5,943 nucleotides of DNA from J005 sp964613235 (GCA_964613235.1 CAZTGM010000073.1:1-5943); one strand, 5' to 3'; counted from the stretch's first letter, positions 1 through 5,906 are shown. Numbers and translations are program-made. The notes: generated from the sequence alone by a model not told the origin.

Positions 1-45
1 TTGTATGCATTGGTGTTGGCCTTTATTATCATGGGGCAGGGATAA
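1..45 (+). CDS. atpE: ATP synthase F0 subunit c, C-terminal end (partial)
   Basis: Only the last 14 codons and the TAA stop lie in the window; they read LYALVLAFIIMGQG. This is a hydrophobic helix end typical of the second transmembrane helix of the F0 ring subunit c, which carries protons through the membrane as the ring rotates. The identification rests mainly on the position 3 bases upstream of atpF, the usual c-b order in F0 operons, and on the membrane-helix character. The proton-binding carboxylate is not visible because it lies upstream of the window. The frame is open from base 1, so the gene is cut by the window edge and is not shown to be truncated. Confidence 0.75.
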   Translation: MYALVLAFIIMGQG

Positions 46-48
46 GCC

Positions 49-567
49 ATGCCGCAGTTCGATGCTGCACATTTTCCGGCCGAGATCATCTGGACGCTGG
101 TCTCGTTTGCGTTGCTGTTTGCCTTGCTCAAATGGCTGGTGTTGCCACGGATTATTGCCGCACTGGAAGCGCGTACGCGCATGATACGGGAAGAAATCGA
201 GCAGGCACGTGCGCAACGGGAGCAGGCTGAGACCATTCGCCTGCAATATGAACAGCGTTTGCAGGATATTGCTGCCGAAGCCAAACGTATGTTTGACGAG
301 GCGGAAGTGCGGATCAGGCAGGAACGTCACCGTGTTATGGGTGAGTGGAAGGCGGAGATGAAACGCCGGGAAATGAGTTTTCACGATGAGATGGAAATGG
401 CCAGACAGCAGGCATTAAGGGATATTCGTCAGAAGACCGCTGAACTGGTGACTGAAGCTACCGAAAAGCTGCTGCAGCGCCATATCGGGGAACAGGACGT
501 CGATGCCGTGGTGGATGATATCCTCGGTCATCTGCAGCAAGAGGAGCGAAAGCACACCCGGCATTGA
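49..567 (+). CDS. atpF: ATP synthase F0 subunit b (b/b' type)
   Basis: This is the peripheral-stalk subunit that holds the F1 head against the membrane part of ATP synthase. The protein has 172 residues, close to the family's usual length. A single membrane helix covers roughly residues 12-32 and ends in LPRI. A long charged coiled coil follows (about 38-135, rich in E, R, K, Q and A). The C-terminal segment (TEATEKLLQRHI..., about 135-165) is of the kind that contacts the delta subunit. The MPQFD start with FP before the helix resembles the b and b' subunits of bacteria with split F0 and F1 operons. The start has AGGGA at 38-42 at good spacing, lying inside the end of the c-subunit gene, so the two are probably translationally coupled. 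No delta or alpha gene follows, so F1 must be encoded elsewhere. Whether a second b-type gene exists cannot be seen here. Confidence 0.93.
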   Translation: MPQFDAAHFPAEIIWTLVSFALLFALLKWLVLPRIIAALEARTRMIREEIEQARAQREQAETIRLQYEQRLQDIAAEAKRMFDEAEVRIRQERHRVMGEWKAEMKRREMSFHDEMEMARQQALRDIRQKTAELVTEATEKLLQRHIGEQDVDAVVDDILGHLQQEERKHTRH

Positions 568-585
568 GCCATTACCGGGCTTTTT
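557..585 (+). terminator. Candidate weak terminator after atpF
   Basis: CCCGG (557-561) can pair with CCGGG (575-579), followed by C and five Ts (581-585). An alternative stem pairs AGCC (567-570) with GGCT (578-581). The stem is short and the first loop is 13 bases, so it is weak. It overlaps the atpF stop codon, and the position and T-run fit the end of the F0 operon. Confidence 0.4.
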
Positions 586-615
586 CGCCATTAAATTGAT
601 CACACTTTTTATACC

Positions 616-835
616 ATGGAGTTGCAGTTTGAATATTTGTCAGATGGGCATACTCCTGTGCTTGTCTTGTACAAGCAATATGATGATATAGATATGTGAG
701 GCACAAGGCATTCGTTCCCTTGATTTCAATGTTGATCCGGATTTTGCACATTGTGTGGATGCTCTGGTGGTGGATCTGAATTATCTAAAGGATAAGCCGC
801 GTCAGCGTTATATCGACAATATGCAGGATTGCTGA
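616..835 (+). pseudogene. Decayed 3' fragment, hemolysin-like/GNAT-type acyltransferase
   Basis: Two adjacent frames give one continuous-looking protein end. Frame 1 from 616 reads MELQFEYLSDGH, then TPVLVLYKQYDDI, and stops at TGA 697-699. Frame 2 from 695 reads CEAQGIRSLDFNVDPDF, then AHCVDALVVDLNYL, and ends ...RQRYIDNMQDC with TGA at 833-835. From memory, the pattern PVL..KQY...CE..G.R.LDF.VDPDF...VD.LV.VDL..L....R.RYI matches the C-terminal part of hemolysin-like N-acyltransferases (OlsB/GNAT or lysophospholipid-acyltransferase-associated). Removing four bases such as GATA 691-694 restores one frame (D-D-I-C-E). The sequence there, GATAT-A-GATAT, looks like a small duplication. An in-frame TAA at 592-594 and the lack of related sequence upstream show that the rest of the gene is missing. 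The remaining gap before the protease (836-874) holds only a short GCTGGC/GCCGGC hairpin (846-863) without a T-run. The family call is by recall, not by search. Confidence 0.5.
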
Positions 836-874
836 CGGCTTGCCCGCTGGCTTGTCGGCCGGCATAGTTGAATC

Positions 875-2011
875 ATGCGTATTCGCCTCGGTTTATTGTT
901 TATTCTGTTGCTAACGGCTTTGGCGACAGGTTACTGGCTGCGGCCCTGGCTAATTGCACCGGAAGCTACGCCACGACTGGTAGAGCCGCGCGGTGATCTT
1001 GCCGCAGATGAACAGAGTACCATTACGTTGTTTGAACAGGCCAGCCCCTCGGTGGTATTTATTTCCACATTGACGGAGGTCGTGGATCCATGGACGCGTC
1101 GCGTTTTCCAGACCCGGCAGGGTACCGGTTCAGGCTTCATCTGGGATGCGGAAGGCCATGTGGTAACCAATTTTCATGTTATCAAGGGAGCCGGCAAAGC
1201 CACGGTACATCTTCAGGATGGACGCGCCTTTACGGCTGTGCTGATCGGCGCCAGTCCGGATCATGATCTGGCAGTATTGCGAATCAATGTGCCGTTCGAT
1301 CCGCCACCGCCTATTCCTCTGGGAGATAGCAGCACCCTGCGTGTGGGGCAGAAAGTATTTGCCATCGGCAACCCGTTCGGGCTGGATCATACGCTGACCA
1401 CGGGCATTGTTTCGGCGTTGGATCGAACACTGGCCACTGAGGGCGAAACCATTCGTCATCTGATTCAGACCGATGCGGCAATTAATCCGGGCAACTCCGG
1501 TGGTCCGTTGCTGGATTCGGCCGGACGCCTGATTGGTGTGAATACGGCCATTTATTCGCCGTCCGGTGCTTATGCCGGCATTGGATTCGCGATTCCTGCC
1601 GATCAGGTGAATGATGTTGTGCCGCAACTGATTGCCTATGGTCAAATCATTCGGCCTTATCTCGGCGTGCTCAGTGATGAGCGTTTCTCCGCTGCTGTAC
1701 TGGCCAGACTGGGAATCGATGGCGTGCTGGTGTTGAAAGTGGAAGCTGGCTCTCCGGCAGCCGCAGCAGGGCTGCAGCCGGCACGCATGGCCTGGGACGG
1801 CGGTGTGATTCCAGGTGATGTCATTATGGCGATCAACGGCCAGCCGGTTGCATCATTGAAAGCATTACGCAAGTTGTTGGCGGATATGCATGTCGGTGAT
1901 GTGGTGAAACTGAAAATATGGCGGAAGGGTGATATTCGGGAGATTGAAGTTACACTTGCTGCACCTCGCAAAGGGAGGGCTGGCATGCGGACAGGGTCGA
2001 CCGGGTTATGA
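875..2011 (+). CDS. Deg1/DegS-like serine protease with one PDZ domain (S1C family)
   Basis: This is a periplasmic, probably membrane-tethered HtrA-family protease of 378 residues, acting in protein quality control or in regulated cleavage of an envelope substrate. An N-terminal hydrophobic segment (about residues 4-20, after MRIR) is a signal anchor or signal peptide. The trypsin-like domain has a complete triad: His101 (TNFHV), Asp131 (DHDLAVL) and Ser208 (GNSGGP, 206-211). One PDZ domain spans about 262-362, with YLGV at 262-265 and GDVIMAINGQPV at 314-325. The spacer between AAAAGL and PGDVI fits the Deg1-like subfamily, and the total length is near DegS (about 355). Databases often label such proteins '2-alkenal reductase'; the intact triad argues against using that name. 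The start is fixed by an in-frame TGA at 869-871, but there is no clear Shine-Dalgarno sequence, so initiation may be weak. The small membrane protein 19 bases downstream is probably co-transcribed. Confidence 0.93.
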   Translation: MRIRLGLLFILLLTALATGYWLRPWLIAPEATPRLVEPRGDLAADEQSTITLFEQASPSVVFISTLTEVVDPWTRRVFQTRQGTGSGFIWDAEGHVVTNFHVIKGAGKATVHLQDGRAFTAVLIGASPDHDLAVLRINVPFDPPPPIPLGDSSTLRVGQKVFAIGNPFGLDHTLTTGIVSALDRTLATEGETIRHLIQTDAAINPGNSGGPLLDSAGRLIGVNTAIYSPSGAYAGIGFAIPADQVNDVVPQLIAYGQIIRPYLGVLSDERFSAAVLARLGIDGVLVLKVEAGSPAAAAGLQPARMAWDGGVIPGDVIMAINGQPVASLKALRKLLADMHVGDVVKLKIWRKGDIREIEVTLAAPRKGRAGMRTGSTGL

Positions 2012-2030
2012 AGCCTCGGGAGTGTAAGGC

Positions 2031-2321
2031 ATGAATATTTTCGATGCAATTATGTTTGGTCTGGCGGGGTTAAATGCTTTGCTGACGGATATCGCCCATG
2101 CCTGGGCGCCGTACGCTGTACCATTGATGATGGTTTCAGGCGTTTTGTTTGTGTTATTACTTGTTTTCAAACTGGCCACGCAGCGAGGCAAGCATCTTTT
2201 TGCATCACTGATATTCATGCTGTCGATCTTTGTGATTTCTGCAGCGATTCATTTTGCTTCCGGTTTGCCGGCCATGGAACACTGGGCGGTGCAACACCTT
2301 CCCGGCTGGCTACACGAATGA
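2031..2321 (+). CDS. Small protein with two predicted membrane segments, unknown function
   Basis: I do not recognise this 96-residue protein. Two strongly hydrophobic stretches (about residues 28-48 and 56-77) flank a short basic turn (KLATQRGKH, 47-55). An amphipathic start (about 4-20) and a Trp/His-rich tail (MEHWAVQHLPGWLHE, 82-96) complete it. By the positive-inside rule, the basic loop would be cytoplasmic and both ends periplasmic. GGGAG at 2018-2022 is well placed for the ATG. The start lies 19 bases after the protease stop, so the two genes very likely share a transcript. That suggests, but does not show, that it is a membrane partner or substrate of the protease. Confidence 0.72.
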   Translation: MNIFDAIMFGLAGLNALLTDIAHAWAPYAVPLMMVSGVLFVLLLVFKLATQRGKHLFASLIFMLSIFVISAAIHFASGLPAMEHWAVQHLPGWLHE

Positions 2322-2341
2322 TGACGTGTGCTTATTAATAC

Positions 2342-2370
2342 CAAAATAGCAGGTATGTTTCGGGTACCTG
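2342..2370 (-). terminator. Candidate terminator between convergent genes
   Basis: CAGGTA (2350-2355) and TACCTG (2365-2370) form a perfect 6-bp stem with a 9-base loop. Read on the minus strand, the stem is followed by CTATTTTGG, so it best serves the minus-strand oxidoreductase whose stop lies 29 bases upstream. A competing pairing, AGCAGG (2348-2353) with CCTGCT (2386-2391), uses part of the same sequence. The T-run is short, so termination may be partial. Confidence 0.4.
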
Positions 2371-2398
2371 AAATTGTGCTTGCTCCCTGCTGGCCGGG

Positions 2399-3397
2399 TT
2401 AATCGTCGGCGATATTGAGTACCAGCTTGCCGGCCATGCCGCCGGCCTCAATGCGGCGGTGTGCATTTGCCGCCTGTTCCAGAGGAAGGGTGTCGGTGAC
2501 AAACACGGATAATCTGCGTTCCTCAAAGAACTGCCCGCATTGTTCGAGAATGGCGGCATGGTGTTCCGCTCCTTCTTGCAGGCCCAGTACCATTGGCGTC
2601 AGCATCAGTTCCTGCGATACGCGGATATTGCGCAGACGCAGGGTTTTCCAGTCGCTATCTTCCGGCACTTGCAGGATGGTGACCAGGTCGCCGTAGACGC
2701 GTACGGCTGGAACCAGTTGATGAAATGCCTTGTCTCCGACGGTATCGAATGCGACATCGACGCCTTTTCCTTCGCTCCATTGCAACAGTGCTTCGGTGAC
2801 GTCTTCATCGCGATAGCGGATGATATGATCGGCGCCAAGTTCGCGCACCAGTGCTGCTTTTTCCTCGGAGCTGACGCTTGTGGCAACTTCACAACCGGCA
2901 ATTTTCGCCAGCTGAATGGCCATATGGCCAACGCCACCGGCGCCGGCATGAATAAACACCTTTTGTCCGGCCTGCAGCCTGGCGCGATCAAACAATGATT
3001 CCCAGGCTGTAATCAGCACCAGTGGTGCAGCAGCTGCAGTCGCAAAATCCAGGCAGGCGGGCATGGTGGCGACATAAGCCTCGGGCACGCAGGCATATTC
3101 GGCATAATTACCGCAAGCCTGGCCCAGGCCGCCATAGCAATAATAAACGCGATCACCCGGCCTGAATTGCAGTACCTTGCTGCCAACGGTTTCGATAATG
3201 CCTGCACCATCGCAACCAAGAATGGCCGGTGGTTCGCCGAAATACAGACCGCGCTGACGCAGCTTGGTATCTATGGGGTTTACACCCGCAGCATGTACGC
3301 GCACGAGTACCTCATGATCGCGAGGGGTGGGTTTTTCCACAGACTGCAGGCTGAGTACATCGGGGGAGCCGGCTTGTTGCATAATGATTGCGCGCAT
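2399..3397 (-). CDS. NADPH:quinone oxidoreductase-like MDR enzyme (zinc-free)
   Basis: This is a cytoplasmic medium-chain dehydrogenase/reductase of the quinone oxidoreductase (zeta-crystallin) group, expected to reduce quinones or activated alkenes with NAD(P)H. The 332-residue length is typical. The N-terminal GroES-like domain (about 1-125) contains GVNPIDTKLRQRG and the ILGCDGAG segment (60-66). In zinc alcohol dehydrogenases the latter position has GHE and the structural cysteine cluster; both are absent. The Rossmann domain starts with AGAGGVG (151-157) and continues with HMAIQLAK. The start is set by AGGAG 8 bases before the ATG at 3397. An open frame continues upstream to 3580, but that part runs through the divergent promoter and the start of cimA and looks non-coding. 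Databases often call close relatives 'zinc-dependent alcohol dehydrogenase', which the residues do not support. The true substrate cannot be read from sequence. Confidence 0.92.
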   Translation of the reverse strand: MRAIIMQQAGSPDVLSLQSVEKPTPRDHEVLVRVHAAGVNPIDTKLRQRGLYFGEPPAILGCDGAGIIETVGSKVLQFRPGDRVYYCYGGLGQACGNYAEYACVPEAYVATMPACLDFATAAAAPLVLITAWESLFDRARLQAGQKVFIHAGAGGVGHMAIQLAKIAGCEVATSVSSEEKAALVRELGADHIIRYRDEDVTEALLQWSEGKGVDVAFDTVGDKAFHQLVPAVRVYGDLVTILQVPEDSDWKTLRLRNIRVSQELMLTPMVLGLQEGAEHHAAILEQCGQFFEERRLSVFVTDTLPLEQAANAHRRIEAGGMAGKLVLNIADD

Positions 3398-3433
3398 GAG
3401 TGTCTCCTGTTGTCGCGGGTGGAGTTGGCGGCA

Positions 3434-3463
3434 AGTGTAGCGCTGTCTGAAACGGGCTGACAG
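3434..3463 (-). promoter_or_regulatory. Candidate sigma-70 promoter for the oxidoreductase gene
   Basis: On the minus strand, CTGTCA (3458-3463; 4/6 to TTGACA) is followed after 18 bases by TACACT (3434-3439; 4/6 to TATAAT). Initiation near 3427 would leave a leader of about 30 bases carrying the strong AGGAG. The -35 box overlaps that of the opposing cimA promoter. Matches were made by eye. Confidence 0.35.
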
Positions 3464-3485
3464 ATCTCTGTTGGATCTGTACACT
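3457..3485 (+). promoter_or_regulatory. Candidate sigma-70 promoter for cimA
   Basis: CTGACA (3457-3462; 5/6 to TTGACA) and TACACT (3480-3485; 4/6 to TATAAT) are separated by exactly 17 bases. Initiation near 3492 would leave a leader of about 20 bases containing the GGAG Shine-Dalgarno at 3502-3505. The spacer is occupied by a perfect dyad. Confidence 0.45.
3460..3480. promoter_or_regulatory. Perfect dyad (7-7-7), candidate operator
   Basis: ACAGATC (3460-3466) and GATCTGT (3474-3480) are perfect inverted repeats separated by 7 bases. They lie between two divergently transcribed genes and span from the -35 to the first base of the -10 of the cimA promoter candidate, touching the -35 of the opposing promoter as well. 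A dimeric repressor bound here could block both. No regulator gene is adjacent, so the ligand and protein are unknown. Confidence 0.5.
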
Positions 3486-3512
3486 GGCTTCGCTGGAAAT
3501 CGGAGCGTGGAT

Positions 3513-5117
3513 ATGAACAAGGTCGGGCGTGTGGAACTTTTTGATACGACATTGCGGGATGGCGCGCAGATGTCCGGCATTCATTTTTCCGCCGAAGATA
3601 AATGGCGTATTGCACAAATGCTGGCCGATTTCGGCATGGACTGGATTGAGGGAGGCTGGCCCGGAGCCAGTCCCAAAGACGATGCGTTTTTTGCGCTGGC
3701 CAGAGAACGGCAATGGCACAAAAGCCGTCTGGTGGCATTCGGTTCAACGGCCCGGCCGGGAGGCGATGTCGCCTCAGACCGGCAATTATTGCGCTTGCTT
3801 GATAGCGGCGCGGATGCCCTGTGTATCTTCGGTAAGGCATGGCCATTGCATGTGGAAAAAGGACTGGGCATTTCGCGACAGCAAAATCTGCAACTGATTT
3901 ATGAATCCATACACTTTCTGCGCCAGCATGTGGCTACGGTGTTTTTTGATGCGGAGCATTTTTTTGATGGCTGCAAGGATGATGCGGCGTATGCGCTGGA
4001 GGCTTTGCAGGCCGCGCGCGATGGGGGAGCGCAGGCGCTGGTGTTGTGCGATACCAATGGCGGTACGATTCCCTTCGATATTGCGCGCATGACACAGGCG
4101 GCCATTGAGGCTTTTCCCGGCAGCACGATTGGTATTCATGCGCATAATGACTGTGAAATGGCTGTGGCCAATACGATTGCCGCCGTACGTGTGGGGGCGC
4201 GTCTGGTGCAGGGTACGATCAATGGTATTGGCGAGCGTTGCGGCAATGCGAATCTGGTTTCCGTGATTCCGACCCTGCAACTGAAAATGCGTATGGATTG
4301 TGGTATCGATGCGGCAAATCTGCAATGTCTGAAAGAACTGTCGGGGTTTGTCAACGAAATGGCCAACCGCCGGCCATGGAAGCATCAGCCTTATGTTGGT
4401 GTATATGCTTTTGCACATAAGGGGGGCGTTCATGTCTCGGCCATACGAAAGGAAAGTCGTATGTATGAGCACATCGCCCCGGCCCTGGTGGGCAATTCGC
4501 AACGGATCCTTGTTTCCGATCAGGCAGGACGCAGCAATATTCTGAGTAAAATGCAGGAGCTGGAGCCAGAGGCGGGGCTGAATGCCGATGATCCGGTTGT
4601 GGCCGAGGCCGTCCAGCGCATCAAGGAACTGGAATCGATGGGCTATGTCTTTGAGGGGGCGGATGCATCGTTCCGCCTGTTGCTGAAACGGGCCATGGGC
4701 CAATATCAACGGCATTTTGAACTGATCCGTTTTCGCGTTTTTGATGAAAAGCGTGGTCATCATCAGTCACCGGAGTGTGAAGCGACTGTGCAGTTGCGGG
4801 TGGGCAAGCGTCTGCTGCATACAGCAGCTCTGGGTAACGGGCCGGTCAATGCGATGGACAATGCCTTGCGTGCCGCACTCTCGGATGCCTATCCGACACT
4901 GGCGCCAATGCGTTTGAGCGATTTCAAGGTGCGCGTATTGTCTACGCAGGAAGCGACGGAGGCAGCAGTGCGCGTGCTGATTGAATCCACCGATGGTAGT
5001 CGCAAGTGGAGTACGGTCGGGGTATCCACGGATGTGCTGGAGGCGGCTTACCGAGCATTGAATGATGCCATCGAATATAAATTGATGGTCGATGGCGTCG
5101 CATCGCCGGATGAATGA
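3513..5117 (+). CDS. cimA: (R)-citramalate synthase
   Basis: The enzyme condenses pyruvate and acetyl-CoA to citramalate, the first step of the threonine-independent route to 2-oxobutanoate and isoleucine; it acts in the cytoplasm. The 534-residue length fits the CimA family. The TIM-barrel catalytic domain begins with FDTTLRDGAQ (10-19, metal-binding Asp11). It carries the metal-ligand motif HAHND (His209, His211) and NGIGERCGNANL (237-248), typical of the homocitrate/isopropylmalate synthase superfamily. AHKGGVHVSA (301-310) follows in the linker region, and a LeuA-type allosteric dimer domain covers about 400-525, so isoleucine feedback is likely. The early WIEGGWPGASPKD segment (44-56) favours CimA over LeuA. 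The ATG at 3513 is preceded by GGAG (3502-3505). An in-frame TTG at 3471 would start inside the promoter, and a GTG at 3507 sits too close to the ribosome site. The pterin dehydratase gene follows 14 bases after the stop. Confidence 0.93.
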   Translation: MNKVGRVELFDTTLRDGAQMSGIHFSAEDKWRIAQMLADFGMDWIEGGWPGASPKDDAFFALARERQWHKSRLVAFGSTARPGGDVASDRQLLRLLDSGADALCIFGKAWPLHVEKGLGISRQQNLQLIYESIHFLRQHVATVFFDAEHFFDGCKDDAAYALEALQAARDGGAQALVLCDTNGGTIPFDIARMTQAAIEAFPGSTIGIHAHNDCEMAVANTIAAVRVGARLVQGTINGIGERCGNANLVSVIPTLQLKMRMDCGIDAANLQCLKELSGFVNEMANRRPWKHQPYVGVYAFAHKGGVHVSAIRKESRMYEHIAPALVGNSQRILVSDQAGRSNILSKMQELEPEAGLNADDPVVAEAVQRIKELESMGYVFEGADASFRLLLKRAMGQYQRHFELIRFRVFDEKRGHHQSPECEATVQLRVGKRLLHTAALGNGPVNAMDNALRAALSDAYPTLAPMRLSDFKVRVLSTQEATEAAVRVLIESTDGSRKWSTVGVSTDVLEAAYRALNDAIEYKLMVDGVASPDE

Positions 5118-5131
5118 CAGGGAGGGAAATC

Positions 5132-5461
5132 ATGCAACAGCGCAGATGTGAACCATGCCGGGGTGGTATTCCACCGTTAACGCAACAGCAGGCGGAGCAG
5201 TATCTGGAGGAAGTCCCCGGCTGGACCTTGATTGAATCGGCGACCAGATTGCGGCGTTCGTTCTCGTTTGACAATTTTATGCAGGCTCAGGCCTTTGCCT
5301 GCCAGGTGGGAGAGTTGGCTGAAGAACAAAATCATCATCCGGATATTTGCTATGGCTGGGGTTATTGTACGGTGGTGTTTTATACGCACAAAATCGGTGG
5401 CCTGCATGAAAATGATTTTATTATGGCCACCCTTGTCAATGCCTTGCCAAAAGACGCCTGA
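5132..5461 (+). CDS. phhB: Pterin-4a-carbinolamine dehydratase (PCD/DCoH)
   Basis: The enzyme dehydrates 4a-hydroxytetrahydrobiopterin, the pterin by-product of aromatic amino acid hydroxylases, so that the cofactor can be recycled. The 109-residue protein carries the family signature EEQNHHPDICYGW..C.VVFYTHKIGGL..NDF (64-96), with the active-site HHP at 68-70 and TH at 85-86. The N-terminal CEPCRGGIPPLT and the PGW (29-31) are also usual. The GGGAGGG at 5120-5126 points to the ATG at 5132. An earlier in-frame ATG at 5114 overlaps the cimA stop as ATGA but would put the ribosome site inside the gene. It is probably co-transcribed with cimA. No phenylalanine hydroxylase is in the window; many bacteria have this protein without one, so the true pterin substrate is open. 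Confidence 0.93.
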   Translation: MQQRRCEPCRGGIPPLTQQQAEQYLEEVPGWTLIESATRLRRSFSFDNFMQAQAFACQVGELAEEQNHHPDICYGWGYCTVVFYTHKIGGLHENDFIMATLVNALPKDA

Positions 5462-5485
5462 TGATGGTTGTGTGGCGTGTTTTTC
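5454..5485 (+). terminator. Candidate weak terminator after phhB
   Basis: ACGCC (5454-5458) can pair with GGCGT (5474-5478), followed by G and five Ts (5480-5484). The loop is 15 bases and the stem only 5 bp, so termination would be inefficient. It overlaps the phhB stop and is the only terminator-like structure before the next promoter candidate. Confidence 0.3.
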
Positions 5486-5492
5486 ATGTCTG

Positions 5493-5508
5493 TGTAATCC
5501 AGGTCACA
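5493..5508. promoter_or_regulatory. CRP-like binding site
   Basis: TGTAA-N6-TCACA matches 9 of 10 consensus positions of the CRP half-sites (TGTGA-N6-TCACA). It lies about 5 bases upstream of the -35 box of the promoter candidate for the small gene at 5616, centred roughly 47 bases before the predicted start. This is not the textbook spacing (41.5 or 61.5). A CRP/FNR-family regulator is plausible; a single chance match cannot be excluded. Confidence 0.35.
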
Positions 5509-5512
5509 ATAA

Positions 5513-5541
5513 TTGCTTGAAAATAAAAGGAATTTTATGTT
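5513..5541 (+). promoter_or_regulatory. Candidate promoter for the 66-residue protein gene
   Basis: TTGCTT (5513-5518; 3/6) and TATGTT (5536-5541; 4/6) are separated by 17 bases in an AT-rich stretch. It would produce a leader of roughly 65 bases. The weak -35 fits an activator-dependent promoter given the CRP-like site just upstream. Confidence 0.3.
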
Positions 5542-5568
5542 CTCCTCATGATGTCGTCAGGAATGGCC

Positions 5569-5601
5569 GGGCAAAGTTTGCCCACATGTAAAGACAACAT
5601 G
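5569..5601 (+). promoter_or_regulatory. Two tandem hairpins in the leader upstream of the small gene
   Basis: GGGCAA (5569-5574) pairs with TTGCCC (5578-5583) with a 3-base loop, within a perfect 15-base palindrome centred on 5576. One base further on, CATGT (5585-5589) pairs with ACATG (5597-5601) with a 7-base loop. The second ends 2 bases before the AAGGAG ribosome site (5604-5609). Neither has a T-run, so they are not terminators; mRNA stability or translation control is possible. Confidence 0.4.
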
Positions 5602-5615
5602 ACAAGGAGTTGAAT

Positions 5616-5816
5616 ATGAAAGCAGTAAACAAGCTGATTGAAGAATATCTGGATGCGGTTGAAGTCGCACATGGTCGCGAAACCCGCAAGAATACCAGCG
5701 TGCGCTGGACCGGTGGCACGCAAGTCGTGCTTCATCATGCAGCCAATGACGAACGCCGCCTGGTTGAGATTGGCAGGCTGCGCTCCATGACCAAGCATCT
5801 GCGTAAGGCAGCCTGA
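5616..5816 (+). CDS. Small basic protein of 66 residues, unknown function
   Basis: I do not recognise this protein. It begins with an amphipathic helix (MKAVNKLIEEYLDAVEVAH, 1-19). A Gly/Thr/Val stretch (SVRWTGGTQVVLHH, 28-41) that could form a beta hairpin follows, and then a basic helical tail (about 46-66: RRLVEIGRLRSMTKHLRKAA). There is no signal peptide, membrane segment or cysteine. The ATG at 5616 has an ideal AAGGAG at 5604-5609; an in-frame TTG at 5610 directly abuts that site and is unlikely. The strong ribosome site, structured leader and strong terminator mark it as a real, separately transcribed gene. The basic tail would suit nucleic-acid or ribosome binding, but that is a guess. 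Confidence 0.78.
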   Translation: MKAVNKLIEEYLDAVEVAHGRETRKNTSVRWTGGTQVVLHHAANDERRLVEIGRLRSMTKHLRKAA

Positions 5817-5853
5817 TTCGTTACGATTAGCGCTTTATTGCAATGAATACCTC

Positions 5854-5890
5854 AAAGAGGCTCTGGGTTACCAGGGCCTCTTTTGTGTTT
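5854..5890 (+). terminator. Strong intrinsic terminator after the small gene
   Basis: A 13-bp stem pairs AAAGAGGC-T-CTGG (5854-5866) with CCAG-G-GCCTCTTT (5871-5883), with one T-G wobble, a GTTA tetraloop and a TTTTGTGTTT tail. It lies 37 bases after the stop. The As at the left foot could let it act in both directions. Confidence 0.92.
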
Positions 5891-5906
5891 AGTCGCCCCT
5901 GAATAA

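Noticed and set aside
503..691. 62-codon plus-strand frame overlapping the end of atpF
   Set aside because: It overlaps atpF in another frame, has no ribosome site, and does not match the acyltransferase-like remnant, which lies in other frames.
1130..1645. 171-codon minus-strand open frame inside the protease gene
   Set aside because: It overlaps the catalytic domain coding sequence and shows no domain pattern; it is a shadow frame.
3471..3512. Upstream TTG start for cimA
   Set aside because: It lies inside the promoter spacer, adds residues outside the family pattern, and has no ribosome site; ATG 3513 does.
3398..3580. N-terminal extension of the quinone oxidoreductase (61 residues)
   Set aside because: It reads through the divergent promoter region and the cimA start, the family normally begins at MRAIIMQQ, and the ATG at 3397 has a strong ribosome site.
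3786..4763. Long open frame (325 codons) on the minus strand inside cimA
   Set aside because: It is fully antisense to a well-recognised enzyme, has no family motifs, and is rich in His/Arg/Ile as expected from a reversed frame.
5232..5591. 119-codon plus-strand frame overlapping phhB
   Set aside because: Alternate frame of a clear PCD gene; the sequence past the phhB stop looks regulatory, not coding.
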